A DNA stretch of 64,000 nt from Avipropionibacterium sp050157065 (GTDB lineage Bacteria > Actinomycetota > Actinomycetes > Propionibacteriales > Propionibacteriaceae): NCBI GenBank assembly GCA_050157065.1, contig CP189573.1. The stretch is one strand, 5' to 3'. The translations under genes were made by a program, and so were the position numbers. Numbering within the stretch: position 1 is the stretch's first letter; each line of letters opens with the position of its first letter. The notes under the pieces were generated by a model. It made no database searches, was not told the DNA's origin, and saw nothing but the letters and a program-made list of their open reading frames with translations. Below, piece after piece: positions 24,440 through 32,677 of the stretch.

Positions 24440-25467
24440 CAGGAGTCCTCATCTGTGTCGGTCGGTTCGGTCGCCGCGTCGGGCAGGGCGGCGAGCCAGG
24501 CTTCGAGGGTACGCAGGCACTCGACCGTGGCCGATCGCGGCACCAGGGCGGACTCGGTCCGGCCGGCGGCCAGGCTGTCCAGCACGTCCTGGGCCTGGAA
24601 GGTGTAGCCGTGGCCGGGGAGGTCGAGGGTGAACACCTCCGGGTCGGCGTCGGTGCGTTCGAGCCGAAGCTCCTGGCAGGCAAGGAATCCGTCGGTGACG
24701 ATCCGACCGGCGGTGCCGACCACCTCGAGCCGGTTGGCCGGGTTGCCCAACAGCGAGGTGTGCACCGATGCGGTCACCGGCCCGTGTTGATCATGCCCGT
24801 GTTGATCATGGACGAGGACGGCGGTCGACTCCACGTCGACCCCGGTCCGCAGGTGACGGGTGCCGACCGCCATCACGCGGTCGGGTTCGCCGAGGAACAG
24901 GTGCGCCATGTGTACGGGGTAGATGCCCATGTCGAGGATGGCGCCGCCGGCCAGGTCGGGGTTCAGCAGGCGGTGGTCGTCGTCGGCATCGCTGTGGAAG
25001 CCGAGGGCGGCCTGGACGTGTCGCACCTCGCCGATCGCCCCGTCGGCCACCAGGTCAACCGCCCGGCGGATCAGCGGGTTGGTTCGGGCCCACATCGCCT
25101 CCATCAGGAAGGTTCCCTGACGCTCGGCCAGGTCGAACAGGTCGGTCGCCTCGGCGGCGGTGACGGTGAGCGGCTTCTCGCACAGCACCGCCTTGCCGGC
25201 TTCCAGGCAGGCGCGGACCACGGCCGGGTGCTCGCTGTGCGGCGACGCCACGTACACCACGTCGACCTGGTCGTCGGCGACGAGTTCGGCGGTGCTCCCG
25301 TACGACCGGGGGATCTCGTGGTGGCGGGCGAAGTCGGCCGCCCGGTCGGTGCTGCGGGAGGCCACCGCGACGACCTCGATGTCGGGCAGGAGTTGGAGGT
25401 CCTCGGTCACCACACCGGCGATGTGTCCGGTGCTCGAGACACCCCAGCGAACGGGTCGGTCAGCCAT
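24439..25467 (-). CDS. Gfo/Idh/MocA family oxidoreductase (second copy)
   Basis: 342-residue NAD(P)-dependent dehydrogenase. The nucleotide-binding turn is WGVSSTGHIAG (8-18), a variant with SS in place of the usual GxG, and the EKP motif is at 97-99 (LCEKPLTVT). LDMGIYPVHMAHLFLG matches the dimeric dihydrodiol / D-xylose dehydrogenase-like subgroup. An internal 15-bp perfect tandem duplication (24781-24810) gives HDQHGHDQHG. Start MADRPVRW was chosen by family alignment over an ATG five codons upstream. Coupled to manA. Confidence 0.87.
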   Translation of the reverse strand: MADRPVRWGVSSTGHIAGVVTEDLQLLPDIEVVAVASRSTDRAADFARHHEIPRSYGSTAELVADDQVDVVYVASPHSEHPAVVRACLEAGKAVLCEKPLTVTAAEATDLFDLAERQGTFLMEAMWARTNPLIRRAVDLVADGAIGEVRHVQAALGFHSDADDDHRLLNPDLAGGAILDMGIYPVHMAHLFLGEPDRVMAVGTRHLRTGVDVESTAVLVHDQHGHDQHGPVTASVHTSLLGNPANRLEVVGTAGRIVTDGFLACQELRLERTDADPEVFTLDLPGHGYTFQAQDVLDSLAAGRTESALVPRSATVECLRTLEAWLAALPDAATEPTDTDEDS

Positions 25468-25498
25468 GTCCCCATCCAACACCAGCGCTGGGCGGGAG

Positions 25499-25518
25499 GA
25501 ATGACACTGGTGTCATTC
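25499..25518. promoter_or_regulatory. Perfect 9-bp palindrome operator
   Basis: GAATGACAC-TG-GTGTCATTC, a perfect dyad of 20 bp in the divergent promoter between the Gfo/Idh-manA operon and the DUF3263 gene. The ATGACA inside it sits 17 bp upstream of the TAGACT -10 of DUF3263, so a bound regulator would cover the -35. Confidence 0.65.
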
Positions 25519-25523
25519 GCAGC

Positions 25524-25529
25524 TAGACT
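25524..25529 (+). promoter_or_regulatory. -10 element of leaderless DUF3263 gene
   Basis: TAGACT, 7 nt upstream of the ATG at 25537, and 17 bp from an ATGACA -35-like hexamer at 25501-25506. Confidence 0.6.
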
Positions 25530-25536
25530 CACGGCC

Positions 25537-25836
25537 ATGGCATCAGCGATCCAGCCGCAAGGGGCATCCGGCGAACCAGTCGGTCTGACCGACCGGGATG
25601 CCGAGATCATCGCCTTCGAACGCCAGTGGTGGAAGTTCCCCGGGGCCAAGGAGCAGGCCATCCGCGACAACTTCGACATGTCTGCCACCCGTTACTACCA
25701 GATCCTCAACGCGTTGATCGACCGGCCAGAGGCCCTGGCCCACGATCCGCTGCTGATCAAGCGACTGCGTCGGCTCCGCGAGACCCGGCAGCGGGCCCGT
25801 TCCGCCCGTCGGCTCGGCTTCGATCCCGACCGCTGA
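25537..25836 (+). CDS. DUF3263 domain protein
   Basis: 99-residue basic protein of the actinobacterial DUF3263 family. The core LTDRDAEIIAFERQWWKFPGAKEQAIRDNFDMSATRYYQILNALIDRPEAL (residues 19-70) looks like a helix-turn-helix (SATRYYQIL), so DNA binding is plausible. The tail is Arg-rich (RRLRETRQRARSARRLG). It is a small, widespread actinomycete gene of unknown function. The last 80 bp overlap the end of the convergent metalloprotease-like gene. Confidence 0.88.
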   Translation: MASAIQPQGASGEPVGLTDRDAEIIAFERQWWKFPGAKEQAIRDNFDMSATRYYQILNALIDRPEALAHDPLLIKRLRRLRETRQRARSARRLGFDPDR

Positions 25837-26302
25837 CGCGCGACAACTGGGCCCGCGCCACGCGTACGGCATCGGCCAGTCCCTCGCGCAGCGGCCGCAG
25901 CGGTAGCCGTACGTAACCGCCCACGTCCAACCCGGCACGAATCTCGAACCAGTTCGCCGACGCCCGATCCCCGGTGCGCAGCCACGACCAGCCCATCGCC
26001 GCCGCGTAGGCGGGCAGGAAGAGCGGCCCGAGTGCCGCCCACTGCCACGTGTGGGCCTCCTCGTGCTGCAGCAGGCTCGGGTTAGTCCGCTCGTGGTGGG
26101 ACCACTCCTGTCGGCTGAGCAGCACGTTGCCCACCGCGAACGCCCCGGCGTACGGGAACCGCAGCCGGTAGCCGTCGGCCAGATGGAGGCCCCGGGGGCC
26201 ACGGGCAACCGTGCACCCGCCGACGCGGGCAATCAGCAGCCCGAGCGGGGTCGACACGTTGGCCCAGTTGCCGACCTGTCGTACTCGATGAACCGGAAGC
26301 AC
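25757..26302 (-). CDS. Zinc-metalloprotease-like protein with HEEAH motif
   Basis: 181-residue protein from the GTG at 26302 (VLPVHRVRQVGNW), chosen because AAGGAGG lies 9 nt upstream. The HEEAH motif in LLQHEEAHTWQWAALGPLFLPAYAAAMGW resembles HExxH zinc sites seen in small actinobacterial metallopeptidase-like proteins. A hydrophobic stretch follows, so membrane association is possible. The C-terminal 26 residues are encoded antisense to DUF3263 and are Arg/Gly/Ala-rich. Function not recognised. Confidence 0.68.
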   Translation of the reverse strand: MLPVHRVRQVGNWANVSTPLGLLIARVGGCTVARGPRGLHLADGYRLRFPYAGAFAVGNVLLSRQEWSHHERTNPSLLQHEEAHTWQWAALGPLFLPAYAAAMGWSWLRTGDRASANWFEIRAGLDVGGYVRLPLRPLREGLADAVRVARAQLSRVSGRDRSRADGRNGPAAGSRGADAVA

Positions 26303-26406
26303 CGCGTCCCCCTCCTTCGCCGCGGCTCGCCGGGGCACCGCGATCGGTGTCGATCGTCCCACGTCGACGACGGCGCCGACACCCGCCACAACGACCGTGC
26401 GGACAG

Positions 26407-26412
26407 TAGGGT
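26407..26412 (+). promoter_or_regulatory. -10 element of leaderless small membrane gene
   Basis: TAGGGT followed by 7 nt and the ATG at 26420. Confidence 0.5.
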
Positions 26413-26419
26413 GACTCCC

Positions 26420-26848
26420 ATGCACCCGCAGCAGCCCCCGGCGCAGCCGTACGGTCAGCAACCGCCTCCCGGGCAGGCCGGGCCCGGGCAGCCGCCCAAG
26501 GTCGACCATGCGATCCCGGCCCGGGTACTGCTCATCCTCGGATCCATCGCGGCCGCCTACGCCGGCGGCGGTGTCCTGGGTTCGGTGTTGTTCGGCAGCG
26601 GCAGCCCGATCGTCGCCGTGGCAGGCCTGCTCGGCTTCCTGCTGGGACTCGTGGCTGTCGCGCTCGCCGGCTCCAGGACCACGGCTCGGTACGTGGTGAC
26701 GTCGATTGCGGCCCTGGTGATGATCGTCGGGGCCATCGTCCACGTGCTCACGCCCGACTTCGCGGTGTCGACCTTGTTGGCGATGATCGTCGGCGTCGTC
26801 GCGTTCGGGGTCGCGATGGCGCTGCTCCCCAAGCGACCGATTCCCTGA
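26420..26848 (+). CDS. Small four-helix membrane protein
   Basis: 142 residues. The first 30 are Pro/Gln-rich (QQPPAQPYGQQPPPGQAGPG). Four hydrophobic segments follow: RVLLILGSIAAAYAGGGVLG, IVAVAGLLGFLLGLVAVAL, VVTSIAALVMIVGAIVHVL and LLAMIVGVVAFGVAMALL. Family not recognised. It lies 81 bp upstream of the YbaB-like gene, with a hairpin between, and may or may not belong to that operon. Confidence 0.65.
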   Translation: MHPQQPPAQPYGQQPPPGQAGPGQPPKVDHAIPARVLLILGSIAAAYAGGGVLGSVLFGSGSPIVAVAGLLGFLLGLVAVALAGSRTTARYVVTSIAALVMIVGAIVHVLTPDFAVSTLLAMIVGVVAFGVAMALLPKRPIP

Positions 26849-26891
26849 GCCGATTCCCTGACTTGCCGCCACCGCCTGCCTCGGTGACCTT

Positions 26892-26910
26892 GGCAACTGG
26901 CAAAGTTGCC
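26892..26910. promoter_or_regulatory. 7-bp inverted repeat before the YbaB-like gene
   Basis: GGCAACT / AGTTGCC with a 5-nt loop, about 20 bp upstream of the GTG at 26930 and 43 bp past the preceding stop. It could be an operator or a weak terminator. Confidence 0.35.
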
Positions 26911-26929
26911 CCTGGAAGAGGAGGCACAT

Positions 26930-27586
26930 GTGACCGAGAACCTGCTGGCCGAGCTGGCCCAACTGACCGCCCGCACCCGGCAACTGCAGAGTCTGGTACC
27001 CCAGGTCCAGGGGGACGGGCCGTTCAGTGGGTCTGACCCTGACGGGGCGGTGTCGGCCGAGGTCGATCGGGACGGCACGCTGACCAAGGTCGAGGTCGAC
27101 ACCGACTGGAAGTCGCTCATCTCGCCGGATGCCCTCGGCGCGGCCGTACGGGGTGCCGTCGTCGCTGCTGGCGCCGCGCGCATGGGCTTCGAGGCGCCCA
27201 CCCGCGAGGATCTGGCGAAGGACTGGTCGCAGGTTGAACTGACCGGCGAACTGCCCGAGGCCACGCCGACGCCGGAGGACGAGGAAGCGGTCGCCGAGCA
27301 GGTGAAGGCGCAGCGCCAGGTGCTCGACGATGCCGCCTCCAGGATGACGATGGCCGAGGCCGAGGAGTCGTTCCTGACCCAACTGGACCGGCTTCGCGAG
27401 GTCACGTCGGTGCTGGCCGAGCCCGGGGCGGACACCGAGCTCGTCAGCGAGAACCGGATGATCCGGCTGACCCTCAGCCCGTTCGGTCAGGTCACCGACT
27501 GCCACGTCGAGTCACGCTGGGCCGATCGACAGAGTGGACGTGCTCTCAGCATGGCCTTCGGCGAGTTGCTCGCCCAGCGTTCCTGA
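26930..27586 (+). CDS. YbaB/EbfC-like family protein
   Basis: 218-residue cytosolic protein from a GTG preceded by GAGGAGG. Residues 1-90 resemble the YbaB/EbfC fold: an N-terminal helix (ENLLAELAQLTARTRQLQSLV), then AEVDRDGTLTKVEVDTDW and the LGAAVRGAVVAAGAAR helix. A second similar module follows residue 130 (SENRMIRLTLSPFGQVTDCHVE, then SGRALSMAFGELL), so the protein may be a tandem of two degenerate YbaB units. In actinomycetes such genes accompany ESX/T7SS substrate genes, as here. A chaperone-like role is inference. Confidence 0.68.
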   Translation: MTENLLAELAQLTARTRQLQSLVPQVQGDGPFSGSDPDGAVSAEVDRDGTLTKVEVDTDWKSLISPDALGAAVRGAVVAAGAARMGFEAPTREDLAKDWSQVELTGELPEATPTPEDEEAVAEQVKAQRQVLDDAASRMTMAEAEESFLTQLDRLREVTSVLAEPGADTELVSENRMIRLTLSPFGQVTDCHVESRWADRQSGRALSMAFGELLAQRS

Positions 27587-27650
27587 GCCGCGCCGGCTCG
27601 TACCCACACCTGCGCACCATCCCTGACACAGTCGGACGAGAGGATTTCCC

Positions 27651-27935
27651 ATGAGTGAGTTGAAGGTCGCCCTGGAGGCGCTGACCGCCGAGGAGGGCTA
27701 TCTCCGCGACATGGCGAAGGCCCAGTCGTCGTTGTCGTCGTCGACCGTCGGCATGCCGGACCAGATCCGGGAATGGGGGCCCTGGTCGGCGATGAAGTCG
27801 CCGATGGTCCAGGCCTTCACCCAGTTCGACGAGACGGTCTCGAGCTCGGACGAGGCGCTCAACGCCGTCGCCGACCTGATCCGCGACACCAAGGCTGCCT
27901 ACGAGGCTGCTGAATCCGCCAACATGGTCCCCTGA
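27651..27935 (+). CDS. WXG100-like small protein (putative ESX substrate)
   Basis: 94 residues, predicted all-helical with a central turn. The turn holds W42-G-P-W45 instead of a strict WxG. The C-terminus has the type VII signal YxxxD/E as YEAAE (84-88). Size and layout match EsxA/EspC-like helical-hairpin substrates. No signal peptide is present. It lies 64 bp after the YbaB-like gene and 13 bp before the larger WEG protein, whose hydrophobic region might require a partner for export. Assignment is by pattern, not by detected family. Confidence 0.6.
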   Translation: MSELKVALEALTAEEGYLRDMAKAQSSLSSSTVGMPDQIREWGPWSAMKSPMVQAFTQFDETVSSSDEALNAVADLIRDTKAAYEAAESANMVP

Positions 27936-27948
27936 GGAGGAGCCCTTC

Positions 27949-28773
27949 ATGACTGCAGCACCAGCACCTCTGCCCGTCGTCACCGTCTCGTTCGGCAACC
28001 AGAACGCCGAGGAGAAGCTGATGGAGATCCGCGATCGGGTCCAGAGCTTCTGCGACGACCTCGCCTCCTACCGCAAGCCCGTCTACGCCACGGCCACCGC
28101 CATGGTCGTCGCATCGGCCGGGACGGCGTTCCCGTTGGCGTCGGCCTGCGTCGCCGCGTACGAGGGCGTCATCCTGCTCGCCCCGAAGCTGATCGAGTGG
28201 TACAACGACATCTGCCAGTGGGTCTGGGCACCGTTCAACGTGGTTGATCTCGCGAACGCCCTGCAGGGTCCGTACGACCACGCCACCGACTGCAAGCAGG
28301 CACTGATCCGGCAGGCGATGCCGGCCGACCGCGAGTGGGAGGGTGCCGCCGTCGACGCGTACTACGGTCACATCGAGACCCACAACGCGGCGGCGGGTGA
28401 CGCCGAGTCGAGCGTGAAGTCGATGAAGGACACGATCCACACCGCCGGGATGGCCGGTGTCGTCGCCACCTTCACCGCCCTCGGTGCCCTGATCGCCGCC
28501 CTGATCGAGGCCATCGTCGGGCTGGTCGCCCTGATCCCGCCGGCCACGCCCGGTGGCGCGGCCCTGATCGGCATCGCGATCACCACCTTCGGCGCCACGA
28601 TCGCGGCCCTGATCGCCTTCGCCCAGGCCACCGGCTCCGCCATCGAGGGACTGAAGAACGACCTCGACGGCAAGCTCCGCAGCAACAACTTCCCCGGTGG
28701 CAAGTGGCCGCAGCCGACCTCGCACTCGGTCAAGTCCGACATTCAGGACGTCGAGGGCTGGTCGTACGAGTGA
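27949..28773 (+). CDS. WXG-like protein with two hydrophobic hairpins (putative ESX substrate)
   Basis: 274 residues. Residues 1-160 are mainly helical, with a hydrophobic stretch at 46-80 and a W130-E-G132 motif in DREWEGAAVDAYY that matches the WxG turn. Residues 166-198 and 202-228 are long hydrophobic segments separated by PPATPGGAA, like a membrane-inserting hairpin. The C-terminus is short and polar (SDIQDVEGWSYE) with no toxin domain. SD AGGAGGAG precedes the ATG. Co-directional with the small WXG100-like gene. Possible roles are a T7SS translocator or effector. Confidence 0.55.
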   Translation: MTAAPAPLPVVTVSFGNQNAEEKLMEIRDRVQSFCDDLASYRKPVYATATAMVVASAGTAFPLASACVAAYEGVILLAPKLIEWYNDICQWVWAPFNVVDLANALQGPYDHATDCKQALIRQAMPADREWEGAAVDAYYGHIETHNAAAGDAESSVKSMKDTIHTAGMAGVVATFTALGALIAALIEAIVGLVALIPPATPGGAALIGIAITTFGATIAALIAFAQATGSAIEGLKNDLDGKLRSNNFPGGKWPQPTSHSVKSDIQDVEGWSYE

Positions 28774-28822
28774 CCCGCTGACCCGCGGGGTGTCCACGGG
28801 TTGTCCGCACAGGCTCGGGTCG

Positions 28823-28849
28823 TTTGCACTCGGGGGTGCCGAGTGCTAA
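28823..28849 (+). promoter_or_regulatory. CIRCE element 1 (HrcA operator)
   Basis: TTTGCACTC - 9 nt - GAGTGCTAA, matching the TTAGCACTC-N9-GAGTGCTAA consensus. It overlaps the probable groL promoter. Confidence 0.92.
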
Positions 28850-28853
28850 GAAT
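28825..28853 (+). promoter_or_regulatory. Probable groL promoter
   Basis: TTGCAC (28825-28830), a 17-bp spacer, then AAGAAT (28848-28853). Both hexamers lie in or touch CIRCE 1, so HrcA binding would block RNA polymerase. Confidence 0.5.
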
Positions 28854-28857
28854 GAGG

Positions 28858-28884
28858 TTGGCACTCTCCGTATGAGAGTGCCAC
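28858..28884 (+). promoter_or_regulatory. CIRCE element 2 (HrcA operator)
   Basis: TTGGCACTC - 9 nt - GAGTGCCAC, a second HrcA site that starts 8 bp after the first and lies in the 5' leader. Confidence 0.9.
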
Positions 28885-29011
28885 CACAGTCGGGCACGGT
28901 GAGGTCCTGCCAGGGCCGTCCGTCGCGGGCATCGTCTCGGCGTCAACCTGAACATCTAACCCACTGGGGTGCCCGCGGGCGCCCTCGACGCGGGAGGACT
29001 GCCGATACACC

Positions 29012-30643
<1,632 letters not shown>

Positions 30644-30661
30644 TCCCCGGCCACGGCTGAG

Positions 30662-30695
30662 AGGGGCGGTCCCGGGTCTCCGGGGCCGCCCCTTT
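30662..30695 (+). terminator. Rho-independent terminator of groL
   Basis: AGGGGCGG / CCGCCCCT stem with an inner CCCGG/CCGGG helix, followed by TTTGTGTGT, 18 bp past the groL stop. Confidence 0.85.
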
Positions 30696-30709
30696 GTGTG
30701 TGCCCGCTG

Positions 30710-30778
30710 CGAAAACTTGTCGTTTCCAGGGCTCGGACCCACTGACGTGGCCGAGGGATCAGATATGACAAGTTTGCG
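30710..30778. repeat. 69-bp palindromic repeat, left copy
   Basis: Ends are CGAAAACTTGTC and GACAAGTTTGCG (12-bp inverted repeat, one mismatch). The centre holds CTCGG / CCGAG (30732-30736, 30751-30755) around CCACTGACGTGG. It is about 72 percent identical (50 of 69) to the copy at 31724-31792, with identical length. It lies 69 bp upstream of the DUF559 ATG. Confidence 0.85.
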
Positions 30779-30847
30779 TTCGCCAAGTTGTCCACAGATC
30801 CAGAACTCGAGCGGCCAGGCAGGGCTTTGGGGCGTCAAGCTGGGTCA

Positions 30848-31723
30848 ATGAAGCCGACTCCCCGTCTCCCGGACGGCGTCGCCCGCACCGCCACCCTGCA
30901 TTCCTTGGGAATCTCCAGGGCAGCTCTGGGGCAACTGGTCACGGCAGGGCAGTTGCAGCTCGTCCGGCGCGGCTGGTGGTCGGTCCCCGATGCCGACCCG
31001 GCCGTCGTCCGGGCCGTCCGGCTCGGTGGCCACCTGACCTGTGTCTCCGCGTTGGCCCGCCACGGCCTGTGGATCCCTGAGGGTCGGGACCTGCACCTCC
31101 GATACTCCCTTCACCAGCGCCGGTCGACCCCATCGCCACCCGGCGGTGTCAGGGTCTGCCTCCCACCCGGGCGCAGGGCGGCGGCGGCCGCCGTGGATCC
31201 CCTGCCGATCGCGTTGACCGCGGCCGGTGGTTGCGTCTCGGCCGAGGAGTTCGTCGCCATTCTCGATTCGGCGACTCACCGCCTCGCGCTCTCACCTGGC
31301 GAGCTGGCCGGCCTGCTCCACGATGCACCGGCCAGCACCCGGCGTCTGGTCCAGATGTGTGATCGTGCCGAGTCCGGCTCGGAGTCATTGGTCAGGGTTC
31401 GGCTGCGGTCGGCCGGCGTCTCGGTCCGGCCGCAGGTGGTGATCGCCGGTGTCGGCCGCGTGGACCTGTTGGTGGGCCGGCGCCTCGTCCTCGAGATCGA
31501 CAGCCGGGCCCACCACACCGGCACCCAGAACCACTCCAGCGACCGAACCCGAGACCGTAGGTTGATTGCTCTGGGCTACCTACCCATGCGCTTCACCTAC
31601 CATCAGGTGATGCACAGCTGGGACGACGTGTGGCCTGATCTGCTTGCCGTCATCCGCCGCGGTGAGCACCTCCGCGAACCTCGGGCAGTGCGCCGTCGGT
31701 CGCCGGGGAGAACCCATTCGTGA
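30848..31723 (+). CDS. AbiEi-antitoxin-like / DUF559 (Vsr-like) endonuclease domain protein
   Basis: 291 residues. The N-terminus (RTATLHSLGISRAALGQLVTAGQLQLVRRGWWSVPD) resembles the winged-helix AbiEi antitoxin domain. The C-terminus (VGRVDLLVGRRLVLEIDSRAHH, then DRTRDRRLIALGYLPMRFTYHQVM) is the DUF559 PD-(D/E)xK, Vsr-like fold with the catalytic-site pattern E-x-D and a His/Asp pair. The gene is bracketed by two 69-bp palindromic repeats, the right one starting directly after the TGA. Such genes are multicopy in some actinomycetes. Possible roles are a repeat-mobilising nuclease or a defence protein; the sequence does not settle it. Confidence 0.78.
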   Translation: MKPTPRLPDGVARTATLHSLGISRAALGQLVTAGQLQLVRRGWWSVPDADPAVVRAVRLGGHLTCVSALARHGLWIPEGRDLHLRYSLHQRRSTPSPPGGVRVCLPPGRRAAAAAVDPLPIALTAAGGCVSAEEFVAILDSATHRLALSPGELAGLLHDAPASTRRLVQMCDRAESGSESLVRVRLRSAGVSVRPQVVIAGVGRVDLLVGRRLVLEIDSRAHHTGTQNHSSDRTRDRRLIALGYLPMRFTYHQVMHSWDDVWPDLLAVIRRGEHLREPRAVRRRSPGRTHS

Positions 31724-31792
31724 CGCAAACTTGTCAGATCCACCCACCGGATCGCCTGACGTGGTCCGGGGCCCGGATTTGACAAGTTTGCG
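31724..31792. repeat. 69-bp palindromic repeat, right copy
   Basis: Ends CGCAAACTTGTC and GACAAGTTTGCG form a perfect 12-bp inverted repeat. The centre has CCGGA / TCCGG (31747-31751, 31765-31769). Compared with the left copy the central stem has changed on both sides while still pairing. It begins at the base after the DUF559 stop codon. Confidence 0.87.
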
Positions 31793-31865
31793 CACGGGAA
31801 AGGGCTTACTTGCATCCGGTGGGCCGGGTGGGGAAGGATGGCGCCATGCATGAGGGGTGGAGCGA

Positions 31866-32654
31866 ATGACTGGAGCAGCAGACGACCGGCCGGTGGCGAT
31901 GGTCACCGGCGGCAACCGGGGGATCGGCCTCGGCATCACCCGTGGGCTGCTGGCCGCCGGGTACGCCGTGTCCATCCTCGCCACCCGGGAGGAGCCGACC
32001 GAGCTGTTGGCCGAGCTGGGCGAGACCGGGCCGGTCCGCTACAGCCGGGGCAGTGTCGCCGAGCTCGCCGACAACCAGCGCTATCTGGCCGAGACGCTCG
32101 CCGACTGGGGCCGGGTCGACCTGCTGGTCAACAACGCCGGCGTCGCCCCCACCGTCCGCGACGACATCCTGGTCGCGACGCAGGAGAGCTACGACCGGGT
32201 GATGTCGATCAACCTGCGTGGTCCGTACTTCCTGACCCAGGCGGTGGCCAACCAGATGATCAGCCAGCGCGGCGAGGTGGACCTCACCGGCCCGGTCGCC
32301 GGCACGATCGTCAACGTGTCCTCGACCTCGGCCAGGACCGTGTCGACCAACCGTGGCGAGTACTGCATCTCCAAGGCGGGGGTGGCGATGGCCACCCAGC
32401 TGTGGGCCGCCCGGCTGGCGCCGGAGGGGATCGTGGTGTACGAGATCCGCCCCGGCGTGATCGACACCGACATGACGTCCGGGGTGAAGGATCGCTACGA
32501 CGCGATGTTCGCCGACGGCCTGGCGCCGATCCCGCGGTGGGGTGTGCCCGCCGACGTCGCCGGCGCGGTCGTCCAGCTCGCCGCCGGCGCGATGCCGTAC
32601 TCCACCGGTGACGTGATCAACGTCGACGGTGGCATGCACATCCCGCGACTGTGA
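31866..32654 (+). CDS. SDR family oxidoreductase (FabG-like)
   Basis: 262-residue NAD(P)-dependent dehydrogenase. Cofactor motif TGGNRGIG (14-21), LVNNAG (87-92), Ser152 in VSSTS and Y166-x3-K170 (YCISK). The Asn-Arg pair in the glycine motif and the Thr-Arg following the second strand favour NADP(H). It shares the ketoreductase-like C-terminus PGVIDTDM...GDVINVDGGMHIPRL. It lies 23 bp upstream of a large FAD protein, so the two probably act in the same catabolic route. Substrate unknown; the gene closest in type is 3-oxoacyl reductase or sugar/polyol SDR. Confidence 0.88.
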   Translation: MTGAADDRPVAMVTGGNRGIGLGITRGLLAAGYAVSILATREEPTELLAELGETGPVRYSRGSVAELADNQRYLAETLADWGRVDLLVNNAGVAPTVRDDILVATQESYDRVMSINLRGPYFLTQAVANQMISQRGEVDLTGPVAGTIVNVSSTSARTVSTNRGEYCISKAGVAMATQLWAARLAPEGIVVYEIRPGVIDTDMTSGVKDRYDAMFADGLAPIPRWGVPADVAGAVVQLAAGAMPYSTGDVINVDGGMHIPRL

Positions 32655-32677
32655 TCTCGGCAAGGAGCGTTCTGATC

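Noticed and set aside
27949..28773. LXG or other polymorphic toxin
   Set aside because: The protein ends 46 residues after its last hydrophobic segment with no nuclease or other toxin domain, and no immunity gene follows before groL.
30710..31792. Classical insertion sequence
   Set aside because: There is no DDE or HUH transposase motif and no clear target-site duplication; the repeats are internally palindromic units rather than simple terminal repeats.
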